Both the position numbers and the translations under genes were made by a program. The notes beneath the pieces were generated by a model. It saw only the letters and a list, made by a program, of their open reading frames with translations. It was not told where the DNA came from and searched no databases. Of a stretch of DNA of 64,000 bases, positions 40,927 to 52,532 are shown piece by piece (the first letter of the stretch is position 1; every line of letters starts with the position of its first letter). The stretch comes from Balamuthia mandrillaris (taxonomy: Eukaryota > Discosea > Longamoebia > Balamuthiidae), in NCBI GenBank assembly GCA_031835245.1, contig JAVKOQ010000052.1, positions 186,001-250,000 on the forward strand, in the 5' to 3' direction.

Positions 40927-42077
40927 TTCTCTCTCGCTCTTTCTTGCTCTGTTATCTGATTGTCCATTGAATGAAGGTATTGTTTCCGGAGATGCCGATG
41001 ACGATACACGTATTTGAGTACCGTTACCAAGTAATGTTAGAACGTTGCCTTCAGGGCTCTCGTTGTTTTGGCATCATTGCACCCCAAAAAACTGTACTTT
41101 ATTGCTTCAGCTTCTCGTTTTTCGTTTCTCGTTCTTTGTTATTGTTTGGTTGTTACTTATACAAAGAAAGGTGGGTACATTAGCAAGGATCGATAGATGT
41201 TTTAGATTGCCAGATGGACGGAGCGTTTTGCACCTTGTTGGAAGTTATCGCTTTCACGTGGTGGAGCGTTGGATTGAGGCTGAAGGCTACCACGCCGCGA
41301 AGGTTCACTCTCCCTCCTGCATGCGCACACATGCATACCCTCTTTCTCTCCTCTATTAATACTCCATTTGCGTTTCATGTATTTTCTTAGATACTTCCTT
41401 TGGAAGACGAAGAGGACAAACAACAAACAAAAGAAGAAATAAAGGAGTTGCGGGAAAGCACGTCAGGCGAACCAAATGAACAAGATACAGCAACTGAACA
41501 AGGGGAACTACAGGCCCTGCGCAAAAGAGGATCAACAGGAGCCACCAGTACCGCACCAGAGGAGCAAGAACATGAAACAACGGAAACTGTATTCGCTCAA
41601 ATTACACGAGAGTTGGAGCATAAGCTACGCATTCATGGTAGCGTATTTTTCTCTAGCGACATGAGAGAAGGATAACACGCAGAGAAGAGAAGCGAGAAGA
41701 GAGAAGAATCGACATTAGTTTAACGTTTATCAAATGCAGACCGCCGGTTACTGGAGGAACTGCACGGACCTATTCCGTTCAACAACCCTCAAAAGCTTTC
41801 CTACTGGTTGGCTTGCAGCCTGCCTCTGTCAATTGAGGTCCCTCTGTCATACCCCCATTTTCATTTCATTCTGTTTGTTTTTTTCTTATTTTCAACTCCC
41901 AAAAAGCAGAACAAACAAAGCCTATTGGAAATTCACTCAACGAAAGAGAGACTAATGTTGGAGCGACAATATTTGGCCTCAATAGAGACACTTGCGCCTG
42001 CTCATCCCCCAACTCGCAAGTATCTACCTTACATCCTTGGTATCCTCTTCCTCCTTTTGCTTTGGATCAAGAAATAG
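40367..42077 (+). CDS. RING-finger plus LON-domain protein with C-terminal membrane anchor
   Basis: The start at 40367 gives MESAETYGNSNNAAQ. The RING is CPLCRSVLYEPITTPCGHNF, CKPCLLR, then across an intron CPICRESL, with all C3HC4 ligands present. After NSLLKTLARHTFP comes a Lon N-terminal (substrate-binding) domain: LPLFVLDAVLFPEMPMTIHVFE, YRYQVMLERCL, FGIIAP, VGTLARIDRCFRLPDGRS, and HLVGSYRFHVVERW. An acidic Gln/Glu stretch follows, then LLEELHGPIPFNNP. The last exon ends KYLPYILGILFLLLLWIKK, a single hydrophobic segment at the extreme C-terminus, as in tail-anchored proteins. It resembles LONRF-type E3 ligases, but the tail is unusual for them. There are about eight exons; (CT)n near 40900. 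Confidence 0.82.
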
Positions 42078-42140
42078 TAATAAACAACAAGAAAGACGGA
42101 GTTAAGACAAAGTTTAAGCTGAAGGGGAAAAACAGCAACA

Positions 42141-43508
42141 TCACTTGACTTTGCCCTTTGTCTTGGCTTTCTGCTTGCCCTTTCCACTTACTTCCTCTTC
42201 CGAACTCTCCGATGACGCCTGATGCCCATTTTCTTGTCCTTTCCTTTCCTCCTTTTCATCACCCTCATCTGCTCCATTCATGTCCACTTGTTCATCATCC
42301 TCACCATTACCGTCGGCAAAGAGACCTTTCCCTGATGAACTGCTGTTATTGCTGCTACCCTCCACAACGCCTCCATCTCCCATCTTCAGCGGCTTGAAAG
42401 GAATCCCAAAATGCTCCTCCTCTCTTCGTCTTCGTTCGTTCTCAGCTTCCACCATCTTCGGAAAAACTTTGTCGTGGTCGTAGACGAACTCATTCTTGCC
42501 ACCATAGCAACTCTCCAACTCTTCCATGTCGAAGAACCGCGGGAAGATCTTCTTCCGATCTTCCTCGTTGCTAACAAAGTTGACCTTCTGGTGGGTGCGT
42601 TCGTCGATGAGCTTCTTGGCCAGTTTCCAAAAGGCCCTGAAGATGACCGGCGTGTCCAGCAGAAAGGTGACGCCCAGTCGCTCGGGATAGTGGTCCAACG
42701 TCTTGGCCAACTCCTTAGAGAGGCTCATGTTGATGTCCTTCTTGGCGAACTTCTTGCAGTCAAAGAACCAGGCCACTTGGTCCTCTACAGGAGTGTTATC
42801 CAAGGAAAACGAGGAGATAAGAAGCTGTTCCGACGAAGAAGGCGACTCGAGAAAACGTTTGGCTTGCTCGAGAACCCGATGGGCCAGCGCCACTTCGTCT
42901 TCGGGCGGAACGCCTTGCTCCGCCGCCACCTTTTGCCTCCGCTCCTCCATCAGCTCGAAGCTCCGCTCCATCTGGTACAAGATGGTCTTGATCTTGCCGA
43001 CGTTGTCTCCCGGCGTGTCCAGCCGCACCCGCATGTAAATGACCGGCCTGCCCTCTTTGGTCCACCCGTTGTGATAGTTCTTGCCGCTGCGGAAGTGTTG
43101 CTCTACCTCCGTGCAGCGGATGCGGTAAGGCCTTACCTCCCGGCGCCAACGAAGGTTCTCTCTAAGCATTTCTAACGTCTTGGGCAGGTTCCATTGGCGA
43201 GCTCTAAGGTGACGCAAGAAGCAGGCGTCGTCAAAGCAAGCCAGCTCCCTGGGACTAAGCAGGGTGGAGGCCAGTTTCTTCTGTGGGTCTTTCTCTTCCT
43301 CTTCGTTGAGCGGTCGAGGGGGTTCGTCGGGGTCGGGAGTGAGAGGATTGGCTTGAAGGCTTTCGTAAAAGAGCTGTTTGATCTGGTCCAACTTTTGCAG
43401 TTGGCTCTCCAGCTCTTTGACTTTAACGGTTACAACCGCTGGATCCAACGGGGCGGAACTTGAAGAAGCCGCCCGTGAAGCCGTTTTACCTTTGCGTACT
43501 TCGGACAT
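42141..43508 (-). CDS. Sec14/CRAL-TRIO phospholipid-transfer protein, intronless
   Basis: 455 residues starting MSEVRKGKTASRAASS at 43508. An N-terminal coiled segment (VKVKELESQLQKLDQIKQLF) leads to the CRAL-TRIO N domain (ACFDDACFLRHLRARQWNL, EMLRENLRWRRE) and the lipid pocket (GRPVIYMRVRLDT, VAWFFDCKKF, LAKTLDHYPERLGVTFLLDT, FRAFWKLAKKLI, KVNFVSN, MEELESCYGG). All belong to the Sec14 superfamily, which moves phosphatidylinositol or other hydrophobic ligands and primes PI kinases. A 45-residue insert (QKVAAEQGVPPEDEVAL) splits the pocket region. The C-terminus is acidic then basic (KGKQKAKTKGKVK). It is intronless in an intron-rich region and GC-rich, suggesting a retrocopy or strong expression. 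Confidence 0.92.
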   Translation of the reverse strand: MSEVRKGKTASRAASSSSAPLDPAVVTVKVKELESQLQKLDQIKQLFYESLQANPLTPDPDEPPRPLNEEEEKDPQKKLASTLLSPRELACFDDACFLRHLRARQWNLPKTLEMLRENLRWRREVRPYRIRCTEVEQHFRSGKNYHNGWTKEGRPVIYMRVRLDTPGDNVGKIKTILYQMERSFELMEERRQKVAAEQGVPPEDEVALAHRVLEQAKRFLESPSSSEQLLISSFSLDNTPVEDQVAWFFDCKKFAKKDINMSLSKELAKTLDHYPERLGVTFLLDTPVIFRAFWKLAKKLIDERTHQKVNFVSNEEDRKKIFPRFFDMEELESCYGGKNEFVYDHDKVFPKMVEAENERRRREEEHFGIPFKPLKMGDGGVVEGSSNNSSSSGKGLFADGNGEDDEQVDMNGADEGDEKEERKGQENGHQASSESSEEEVSGKGKQKAKTKGKVK

Positions 43509-43888
43509 CTTCGCTGTAGGAGGGTAGGTTTGTCTTCCCCAAGGCTTTGTCAAGCGCCGACGGGCCTTTTATTTGCGTTCGTTTCCGCAAAGGAAGAGAC
43601 CAAAGGCGAGAACTGCGGGGAATTATCTTGGCGCACCTTTTCTTTATTCTTTTTAAATTAAATAATAATAATTTTATAATAAGGTTTCCTTAAAATTATA
43701 ATTAAGGTGTGCTTACGCTTTGAATTTTTATTGGTTGGGACCCAAGTGCTTCGATTTGTGATTGGGCAGCTATACTGCCTTTTCGTTCTGCCACTTTCGC
43801 CAACTTTTTTAAACTTGTGGCCAAACTTAACAATCCTGGCCAAACTTGCACAAGTCCAGCATCCACTACGTTATTGTGGTGGAAGGGG
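43509..43888. promoter_or_regulatory. Upstream region of the Sec14-like gene
   Basis: 380 bases between the Sec14-like start and the stop of the next minus-strand gene. ATTGG (inverted CCAAT) occurs near 43731 and 43760; GGCCAAACTT is directly repeated at 43819 and 43838. The part at 43650-43700 is very AT-rich. No gene recognised. Confidence 0.35.
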
Positions 43889-44282
43889 TTAGGGTCTTCT
43901 GCCGCTTTCGGCGATCAACAGGTGCGAGTGCGTCTCTCTTTCTTTATGTTCCTCCTCTGAAGTACAGTCGTCATCGACTTCAGGCAACACTACTGTTGCG
44001 TTGCATTCCTCTTCTGCTTTTTCAACTTGCTCTCCCTCCTCTTTGTCCTCAAAGTCGCTGTCAACTGGAAGCAGCCCTTCTTCCAGTTCCAACTCGTCTC
44101 TTTCTTTGTTGCGTTTTTTTTCTTTATGAATTTCAACGCCATCTCCTTTCTCAACGGCCTGTTCTGAAGCAGGGACATTTGTGGTTGTAAAGCAAATGCC
44201 TAACAGTCGTTCCTTGTATCGAAGCCCAAAAAATATTGGCAGAGACACCTGTTGTGTGTTTTCACAATATCAAACAAATGAG

Positions 44283-44329
<47 letters not shown>

Positions 44330-45697
44330 ATAGGAGCACTAACAAAACAAGCCGATATAAACCATGTTATGACCACTGAAATCACTACTGTCATCATGTG
44401 ATGTTCCCCGCCTATGTAAATAGTGATGAGGATTCAGGTAAAGCTCTCCATTTTCTCGTTTTCTCATCTTCTACGTTTACACAAAATGGAACAAACCTGT
44501 TGACGTGGAGCTAAGTTGTGAAAGTATGAGAGGCAAAATAATGGGATAGGATCCAACGCTGGTACTGCCCAACATCATAGGACCAACTGCTCCAGATGGC
44601 ACTGCCTCTCCTTGGCTGATCCAAAGGCCCACCATGCTGTTTAGGTTGAATGAGAACATTGAGAAGAAAGAACAAAGAGAATAATGAAAGCACAAGAAGT
44701 AGAAGACCTTGTAAGAAATATAGCAGGAAAAGCAGCTGTGATACCAGCCACCACCTCCTCCCAATGAGCCAACAGAATACATATTCCAATGGCTCCCCCC
44801 GCGAGTAAAGCTCTAGCAAAGTAAACTCCCATTCCCACTTTGCGTGTTCCTTTCGGCGATGGCACCGACTTGAGGCACGCTAACACTCCCGCCTGTGTTT
44901 GTGTGAAACGAGTTTTTTTGAGCAGCATACACCAACAAAAATAAAATAAAGTGAAGAAGCAAACGAAAGTATGCGAGAAGGGAAAAGAGCGCAGAGAGGA
45001 GAAGAGGAAGAAGAAGAGAAGAAGAACAAGAGCAAGAGCAAGAAGAGAAGACGTACAATAAACATGGCAACAACACAAAGAGGACCAATAATGACAACAG
45101 TGACCCCAGTATGCTCTGCCAGCAGGTGCAAACCAAAAAAGGCCAATATGGCAGATACTAGCCACACCAAAAGAGAGATGGCGATCATCATGCTCAGCCG
45201 TTTGTACAGACTGACCGAAGGCAAGTGTGGAGGAATCACTCGCCACAGGAACAAACATCCGATGCTCAATGTCATTCCTGTTTGTTTGGTGCTTTCAGCA
45301 AAAACAAAAGCCAGAACATGCATGAAAAAGGAGGAGAAAGGAGGCAGCGGGAAGAAGGAAGGTAGAAGGAAGGAAGAATAAGCAGAGAGCGAACCAACGG
45401 GAACAGCGTAAAGAGCTTCTTGGAGGTCATCCAGAGAGGATGTGCGCAAGGCAAGCCCTATGCTTGCTGGCACCACCGTTGAAGGCAAAGTACTTTTTTT
45501 AAAAAACAAAAAACACTGAGGTTAACTCTATGTTTACTGGAAAGAAGAGGAAAGATCAAAGAAAAGAGGAAAGAAATAAGCACAAACCCAATGACACCTC
45601 CAACAGTGCCACCAAAGCGTTCGATGGCAACAGTGACGCCAACGGCAGCCAAGCCTGCAAACACAGAGCTAAGGGCGATATTCAGCACCACTTCCAT
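43889..45697 (-). CDS. Multipass membrane protein of unknown function
   Basis: The start at 45697 gives MEVVLNIALSSVFAGLAAVG. Exons then carry STLPSTVVPASIGLALRTS, LFLWRVIPPHLPSVSLYKRL, MMIAISLLVWLVSAILAFFG, VTVVIIGPLCVVAMFI, FARALLAGGAIGICILLAHW, GITAAFPAIFLT and SMVGLWISQGEAVPSGAVG with MMLGSTSVGSYPIILPLI, giving about eight hydrophobic segments. A soluble C-terminus is strongly acidic (DSDFEDKEEGEQVEKAEEEC). I do not recognise the family with confidence. The polar Gly/Ser-rich loop GEAVPSGAVGPMMLGSTSVG between two helices looks like a conserved re-entrant or pore region. About seven exons; (CT)n on the coding strand at 44285-44327. Confidence 0.7.
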
Positions 45698-45994
45698 TGT
45701 ATCCTTGGCACTTCAAAGGAGCCACTCGCAAAGTTAGATCACCACCTGTTTTCTTTGTGCTTTTCTCTCTTTTCTACTCTGCCTCCTCCTCCTCCGGAGT
45801 GTTATAAAATGGATCGCAAGAATGCAAAAGGGTTGAGGAGCTGGGGGGTTCCGAAGAGGCAGAAGTATAAGCAAAATGAGTGGGGCCGTGGCTGGGGTTC
45901 GCCTGGTGGTGGTGCTACATAAGCAAGTGCTTCTCTGGGGGACGAACTTGCTTCGCCTTAAACCCAAATGGGGCTGTTTTAAGGTGGTAATGCT

Positions 45995-46002
45995 TGTCGA
46001 CA
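45995..46002. promoter_or_regulatory. TGTCGACA palindrome upstream of the multipass gene
   Basis: Exact octamer 298 bases before the start at 45697 and 60 bases after the stop of the ankyrin-RING gene, followed by an AT-rich ATTAATTTTTTT run. Confidence 0.4.
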
Positions 46003-46061
46003 TTAATTTTTTTACAACAATAAAACAAAAAAAAGCACAGGGGGTTCGAGGAAGAGAGGAA

Positions 46062-47199
46062 TCAAGAGCGATAGGTCCGCACAATGCGAGTCACTTTGGT
46101 GTTGCATATGGGGCAGACAGCGCCCGTTGGTTTCTTCTTTATGGCATTGGCACATTTTTGACACAACACGTTGTGACCGCACCATAGTAAAACCTTTTTG
46201 GATATTCATCAAAAAATGAGAAACAACAAAACAACGTCGTCAGAATGGAAACAGAACAGGGAGAACAGAAAGAAGATTGCGAAGGAAGGTGTACAGTATC
46301 AATGCGTTCATCCATGCAAATCCTACAGAAGCTATCCTCCTCAAGGTAAGATATTTTGCTATCTCTCATCTGGATGTGTCGTTCCTTTTCCAACAACGCA
46401 GCCTCCAAACTTTGTATCCGCTGTTGGAGAGCTGAAACAAGATTTCCGCCAGCCTCCACCTCCCCTTTTTGAACAAGAAGAGATGGTGTTGAGGTGGAAG
46501 TGGTAGAAATGGTGGTAGTTGTTGTTTGAAGAATAGTGGTGGTTTTGGTCTTACTTTCTTTGAGTTGTTGGGATTGTTTTGCTTTGACTGGTTCGAGAGA
46601 GAACAAATCAAAGTTGTCCCAATCTTCAAAGTCATCTTCTTCCTCGTCAAACGGTTTCTTCATCGCTGTTGTTTGTTCTTTGCTTTCACTTTCGTCCTCA
46701 TCATCTTCTGTCATGAAAATAGAAAACGGGTTCAGGTTTAACGATTCATCGTAATCATCATCACAGCTCTGTTCATTGCCAGGTTTGGTGTTGCTTTTGT
46801 TGTTGTTGTCCTTCTTTTGCACTTCCTCCTCATCATCGCCAAAAAGACTGGCAACACTTACGTCTTCATCTTCCTCGTCAACAGAACCAAAGAAAATTGG
46901 TCTGCGAGTCACGACTGGGGATCGAGAAGCAGCAGTAGATGAAGACGACAAGGAAGGACGAGAAGAAGATGATAAGGAAGACGAGGAACTGGACGAGGAT
47001 GGAAGCATGAAAGCAGCAAAAGGGTCCTCTTCGCTGTCAGCATCATCCTCCAACTCGGCAGCTGCCCCAGCAATTGGGTGTTCACCGGTTAGAGCTTCCA
47101 ACAAAACCGTTATCAGTTCTGGCTCTGCATTTCTTAGTGCATATTCCAACGCGTTGTTTCCTGTTTCAGGACGCAAGAATAACCGAAATAAGGACAAGC

Positions 47200-47245
<46 letters not shown>

Positions 47246-48770
47246 ATAAAAGGTCGAAGAAGAAGAGACGTTCACGAAGAAGAAGAAGAAGAAGAAGAAG
47301 AAGAAGAAGAAGAAGAAGAAGAAGAAGAAGAAGAAGAAGAAGAAGAAGAAGAAGAAGAAGAAGAAGAAGAAGAAGAAGAAGAAGAAGAAGAAGAAGAAGA
47401 AGAAGAAGAACAAGAAGAAGAAGAAGAACAAGAAGAAGAAGAAGAAGAACAACAACAAAAGATGTAATATTAGAAAGAAGAAGAAGAAGAAGAAGAAGAA
47501 GAAGAAGAAGAAGAACAAGAACAAGAACAAGAACAAGAACAAGAACAAGAACAAGAACAAGAACAAGAAGAAGAACAAGAAGAAGAACAACAACAAGAAC
47601 AAGAACAAGAACAAGAACAAGAAGGCCAAGAAGCGCAAGAAGAAATAGCAGCAATAGATAAACAAGAGAAAGACGAATAAACCATCGTTGTCTGTGATTT
47701 GGGCATCGGCGCCATGTCTCAAAAGCAGTTTTGCAATCTCGGTATGCCGAGAGAGGGTAGCCAAGTGAAGTGGTGTTTGACCAGCAGCTGTGCTCTTCAG
47801 GTTTACATCCATTCGCTTCTGCAGCAAGTAACGCACGACCTCGGTGTGCCCATTCGTGCTCGCTGATTATCACATAAAACACATAAAGTGTCAGACAACA
47901 GAAAAGAAAAGACAATCAAAGTGTTGAGAACAAGTATGAAGCATAGGAAAGGTGTACCTAAATGCAAAGCAGAATATCCAAACTCATCTCTTTGCGTGAG
48001 GCAAGCGCGTAGACCCTGCCGAGATACAACAGCTTTAACTCTAGAGAGGTTGCCATTACGAACGGCGTTAAATAGGTCTGGTGATGAGGTTGTCGTTGCC
48101 GCCGTAGCAGTAGTTGTTGTTGTTGTTGTTGCAGTTGACCTGTAGGGAGAAGTGGAGGCGGAGGAGGTGGAGGAGGAGGAGGAAGAAGAAGAAGAAGAAG
48201 TGTTTGAAGAAGAATACGCAGAGCTGTAATAGGAGGACCAAGAAGGATAGGATTGAGGAGGAATGGCAGCTGCCACCCGAGTGTTCGTGAAATCCCTGCC
48301 TTGAGCTTGCTTCCTGTATACATAGTGAGGAGTACGTGTCACTGCAAAGCCAAGAAGAAGAGAGTGGAAGGAGAGAACTAGATAGCTAACGGAAAGAAGA
48401 AGAAGAAAGAAAAAAAGAACAGGAGGGAAGAAAGGACGAGATGAGAGAAACATGGAGAGAGAAACGTACTCGGCAAGTATTCTGGCCACTGCTTCTACGC
48501 GCTGGTCCATGGTTTTGTAGCTAGGGTTGGCGGAAGCGGTTTGCGTGAGAAAAACAAAGAAGACCGGTTATAAGACGACGTTATATAAGGTGAAGCTTAC
48601 GAGGCGTAAAGAGCACCGTTTGCACGAATGGCAGACAGTTTAGTGACCAGGTCGGAGTCGCCCAACCAGGAGGAGGTTTCTGTCCTCTCCGCAAGAGCCG
48701 AAAACACGTTTCCTTTGAACAGCTGTTCAATTTCTCTTGTGCTCAGGCTACTTAGCGCATCTCGGCTCAT
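46062..48770 (-). CDS. Ankyrin-repeat RING E3 ligase-like protein
   Basis: The start at 48770 gives MSRDALSSLSTREIEQLF. Next comes MDQRVEAVARILAE, then a Ser/Thr-rich segment, then ankyrin repeats: SPDLFNAVRNGNLSRVKAVV, GYSALHLG, VVRYLLQKRMDVNLKS, GQTPLHLATLSRHTEIAKLL, HGADAQITDND and NNALEYALRNAEPELITVL. A long acidic Ser/Asp linker follows. The C-terminal RING is FCRICMDERIDTV, joined to VLLWCGHNVLCQKCANAI and CPICNTKVTRIVRTYRS; all eight ligands are present. Such proteins pair target binding by ankyrin repeats with ubiquitin transfer. Introns are unusually repeat-rich, especially 47203-47640. Confidence 0.88.
47203..47640. repeat. Long (GA)n, (GAA)n and (GAACAA)n compound tract
   Basis: About 440 bases: (GA)n at 47203-47240, pure (GAA)n at 47273-47408, then GAA with AAC interruptions and (GAACAA)n at 47517-47570. 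It fills the intron between HGADAQITDND and NNALEYA; on the coding strand it is (TTC)n/(TTGTTC)n. It is the longest pure triplet tract in the window. Confidence 0.93.
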
Positions 48771-49104
48771 GTTGCTCTAACCTCACCTAAGCGACAACAA
48801 CAACAAAAACCAAAGCGTTCCTTGTCGCAAAGCAAACGATGGAAAAGAAGAAGAAGAAGAAGAAGAAGCTTTGGGGACAAAAGTGGCCGTAGCGTTTCCG
48901 TTTATTTTCTTGGAGCGGTATTCGTTTTTCTTCGCAGAAAATTGTGCAGGAGAAGAGATAGGATAAGAGAGATGACGAGAGAGATGGTAAGATTATTTAT
49001 AAATCTCATCCTGGGATTTTCGGAGAGAGACACGAGAAGGCAGGCAGAAGCGAAAGTACAAGGGTCGGAAGGAGCAAGTACCAAACGAAAAAGAGCAGGT
49101 CACC
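48771..49104. other. Intergenic, RecQ 3' side
   Basis: 334 bases between the ankyrin-RING start and the RecQ stop, both genes on minus. A short (GAA)7 lies at 48846-48868. No TGTCGACA, gene or RNA was recognised. Confidence 0.4.
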
Positions 49105-52100
49105 CTACAATCCTTCAAAATCTTCAGCATCGCTGCTCAATTCCAAAACGGCTTCTTGTTTCTCCTTCTCCTTCGCCTTATCTTTGTCTTTTTCTGCTTT
49201 GTTACCTCCTCTTGTACTCCTTTTTCTGGTCTTGTTGCTTTTGTGTTGGTTTCCCTCTTCATCGTCCTCTTCTTCTTTGTCCTCTTTTCTCTTTCTCTTG
49301 TTGCGTGTTTTCTTTGTTCGTGCATCCTCTTTTGGCATTTGCACATAAACCGGTGGTCGTGTCTCCGCCGAGAGCATTTGCTTTGCCATCGGCCCAATCT
49401 GCATCATCAATAATTTATCCACAAAATGAAGGAAAAAAGCGAATAGAAGAACCTAAAGACACATACTCTAACTTTAGTGGTAATGCTACCATAGGGACCG
49501 GTGAAAAATGCATCCTCTGCTAAAATCTGCATCAGCAACATCTGTCGGATGAGTCGCTCTGCTACTTCTTTTTTAAGGGATTTGCCCGAGCCGTGGCCTT
49601 GCACTTTTTCGTGATGAAGCTCTCTCAACGCTTTGCTCTTGGAGCCTCTAAACACTTCTATTACATGACTCAAACTGCTTTGTTGTATTTGTTGGACTGA
49701 ATAACGAGACGTGAGAATTAAGCCAACAAGCAGTGAGGAAATGAAATATAAGACCTATTCGAAGTATGCTTAACGCATAGTCTGTCATGTCAACGTTCTT
49801 CCATTCTTTACCATGAATACAATTGTCGCAATGGTTGTTACAATCTTCTGTTGCAAATGTTTCTCCAAAGTACTCAAATGCGATGAAGGCACAATAACCG
49901 AAGCGTACACTTAGCAAAGCACATAATGAAGAGGAAGCAATCAAAAGACAAAAAGAAAGAAGAAATAAAGAGGATCAAAGCAGGGTAAAACAAACTTTGA
50001 GTGCGGACACCCTGCGACAGCTAATCTTGTCCTCGCAGAAAGAGACCATAGCCAGCAATTGTTCAAGGTTAGCCTTGCGCTGGACCCCTTCAGAGATTAA
50101 GGCTTGGTTCCTTCCTTTGTCGGAATAGCTGTAATACAACAAGCAATGCGCTGTTTTGCCATCTCTGCCTGCTCTTCCTGACTCCTGCCATGAACCGTAA
50201 GAACATCGTGGGGGGCAAGGTAAGATCAGTACCTGGTAATATTCTTCAATGGATTTTGGCATTGAGGTGTGAATAACGTATCGAACATCTTGCTTATCAA
50301 TACCTATTTCACAGGGTGAATGATGTTAATGAAGAACGGTACTAACGCTAAGTTTTGATAATGTACAAACCAATTCCAAAAGCTACAGTGGCTACAATGA
50401 TATCAATATCGCCTCTAAGCCAAAGGGTTTGACGTTCGTTTCTATCTTTATCGAATAAACTTGCATGGTAGTACGTTGCTCGTAGTCGATGTGTTTTCTA
50501 TTGACAAAAGAATATAAGCAGGTTAAGAGAGAGAGAGAGAGAAACAATGAAATAAGGATGAAAGAAGGACAGTGATGATGACTACCAACCGTCAAATGGT
50601 CGTATACTCGTTCACATTCGCTTCTAGAAAGGCAATATATGATGCCACTTTTTCTTGGATAGTTTTGCTTGATGAATGTCGCAATATCTTCCAATGCTTT
50701 TTTGTCTTTGTGCCGAACTTCATAACTAAACATTGGGAACATATATTAACGAAAGAACAATAAACAGAAGAGAACGAAGGTGAAGAATGCTGGAAATAGA
50801 AGGGATTAGAAGCAGAAACAGCATTTAAGAATTACAAACACGAGATTGGGGCGATTAAAGCTTTGCATGAAGAAAACAACTCGTCTCATATTCATTTGTG
50901 CTATGATGTCGTGGCGAACTTTCTCTGTCGCTGTTGCTGTCAGTGCAGAAAAACTATAGTAAAGGCCAAATAAAATCTGTAAAATAAAATTGCTGATGGA
51001 GAAAGGATTGATAGACTTAAGAAAGGATATGAGCTAGTATGGGGACCTCCGAAAAGTGACGCCGCAACAATTTTAACCTCTTTGAACAAGAATAGAAATG
51101 GAATTTAACAAGGCAAAGTAATACGGTAGTAATTGATACAAACAACTTACCAAATAATCTGGACGAAAGTCATGACCCCACTGCGAAATGCAATGCGCCT
51201 CATCGATAACGATTCTTGCCAGACGGCCTTTCTCGTAGACTTGCTGAATAATGTCCATCAACTTCTCGCTCTGTGATACTCGTTCTGGTGTTACGTACAA
51301 CAACTTGGTCTGAGATTCTTCTGAAAGAATGTCTATTAAGAGAAAAGTTTGTGTTGTGTTCGTTTGGTTAGCATACAAAATTAACATGCAACAAGAAGAG
51401 AACCTTGGTACACTTGATTTACATCTCCTTTGCTCATATCGGAGCTGAGGTGTTGTGTTTTTATCCCGAGCTTAGTAAGAGCAACGACTTGGTTGTGAAT
51501 TAATGATATCAGCGGGCTTATAACCAAGCTTATTCCTTCTTGGCACGTTGCTGGCAGCTGCAAATTCGGTCAACGGATATCCAACACAGGCCACAAAAAG
51601 CAAGAAGTAGACAAAGAAATGACAAGAAGAAGAAGAAGAAGAAGAAGAAGAAGAAGAAGAAGAAGAAGAACAAGAACAAGAAGAAGAAGAACAAGAAGAA
51701 GAACAAGAAGAACAAGAACAAGAACAAGAACAAGAACAAGAACAAGAACAAGAACAAGAACAAGAACAAGAACAAGAACAAGACAGAACCGAATCAAAAG
51801 AACAAGGAGAAAGCAAAACCTGGTAACAGAGACTTTTGCCAGCACCAGTGGGCATCAGGGCAAGGCAGTCCCTGTTGGACATAGTGACGTTGATAATCTC
51901 CCTTTGAAAGGATCGAAACTCAGCGTTGCCGAAGAGGTGATTGTTGGCCGCACGGATGGAGGCCTCCCACTCAAACTCTTGCGACCATTGGTTGCGGCTG
52001 GCAGTGGTAGCATCGAGGGAGAGGCCTTCGTCAGCTATCGTTTCTTCGATTAGGTTGTCAAACTGTGGCTCATTCTCCTCCTCCACCAGTAGATATTCCT

Positions 52101-52353
52101 CTTCATCCTCTTCTTCTCCTTGTTCTCCATCCGAAAGCACGATGAGACCAGATGACGATGAAGCAGCGCTACTCTGGAGGGTAGTGGTGGAGCTACCGGT
52201 GGAAGCTATGTGAAGCGCTGACTCGAGCTGCTCGATCCGTTGTAACTGTTCGCCTCTGTCTTCTTTCAGCTGTATGACCTCAGCTTGCAGCAACGCGTTT
52301 TGTTCTTCAAGCTGTTTGACTTTATTTTCTAGCTTCGCTAGTCGTTCTTCCAT
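49105..52353 (-). CDS. RecQ-family DNA helicase
   Basis: The start at 52353 gives MEERLAKLENKVKQLEEQ, a leucine-zipper-like coil, then an acidic stretch (EQGEEEDEEEYLL). Helicase motifs follow: motif 0 FRSFQREII, Walker A LMPTGAGKSLCYQ (about residue 168), motif Ia ISLVISPLISLIHNQV, motif II IDEAHCISQWGHDFRPDY, motif III ALTATAT-type exon near 50930, motif IV GIIYCLSRSECERV, motif V ending IGIDKQDVRYVIHTSMPKS and motif VI QESGRAGRDGK. The RecQ zinc site is CRR plus EDCNNHCDNC, and a winged-helix part is suggested by SLKKEVAERLIRQMLL. The C-terminus is basic/acidic (TRKRSTRGG, LSSDAEDFEGL) without a visible HRDC. The coil plus short tail suggests a RECQ1-like rather than BLM/WRN form. More than twelve exons; (GAA)n/(GAACAA)n intron at 51620-51783. 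Confidence 0.93.
51620..51783. repeat. (GAA)n/(GAACAA)n tract in a RecQ intron
   Basis: Compound tract with a (GAACAA) half of about 12 units, very like those at 15104 and 47273, in the intron just after Walker A. On the coding strand it is (TTC)n/(TTGTTC)n. Confidence 0.92.
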
Positions 52354-52477
52354 GTTCTTGTCTCTCTCTTTCTTTTTGTTTGTTTAAAAAATGAAAATTG
52401 AAATTCCAGGAATAATTTAGCTGGATAAATGTTTTTTTTTGTGTTGCGTTGAAAAAAAATACAAAAAATGTAGCGAA

Positions 52478-52525
<48 letters not shown>

Positions 52526-52532
52526 TTCACAA

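Noticed and set aside
42411..43175. 254-residue plus-strand frame
   Set aside because: Antisense shadow of the Sec14-like gene.
47074..47661. Arg/Lys- or Leu/Phe-rich frames over the GAA tract
   Set aside because: Translation of a microsatellite inside an intron of the ankyrin-RING gene.
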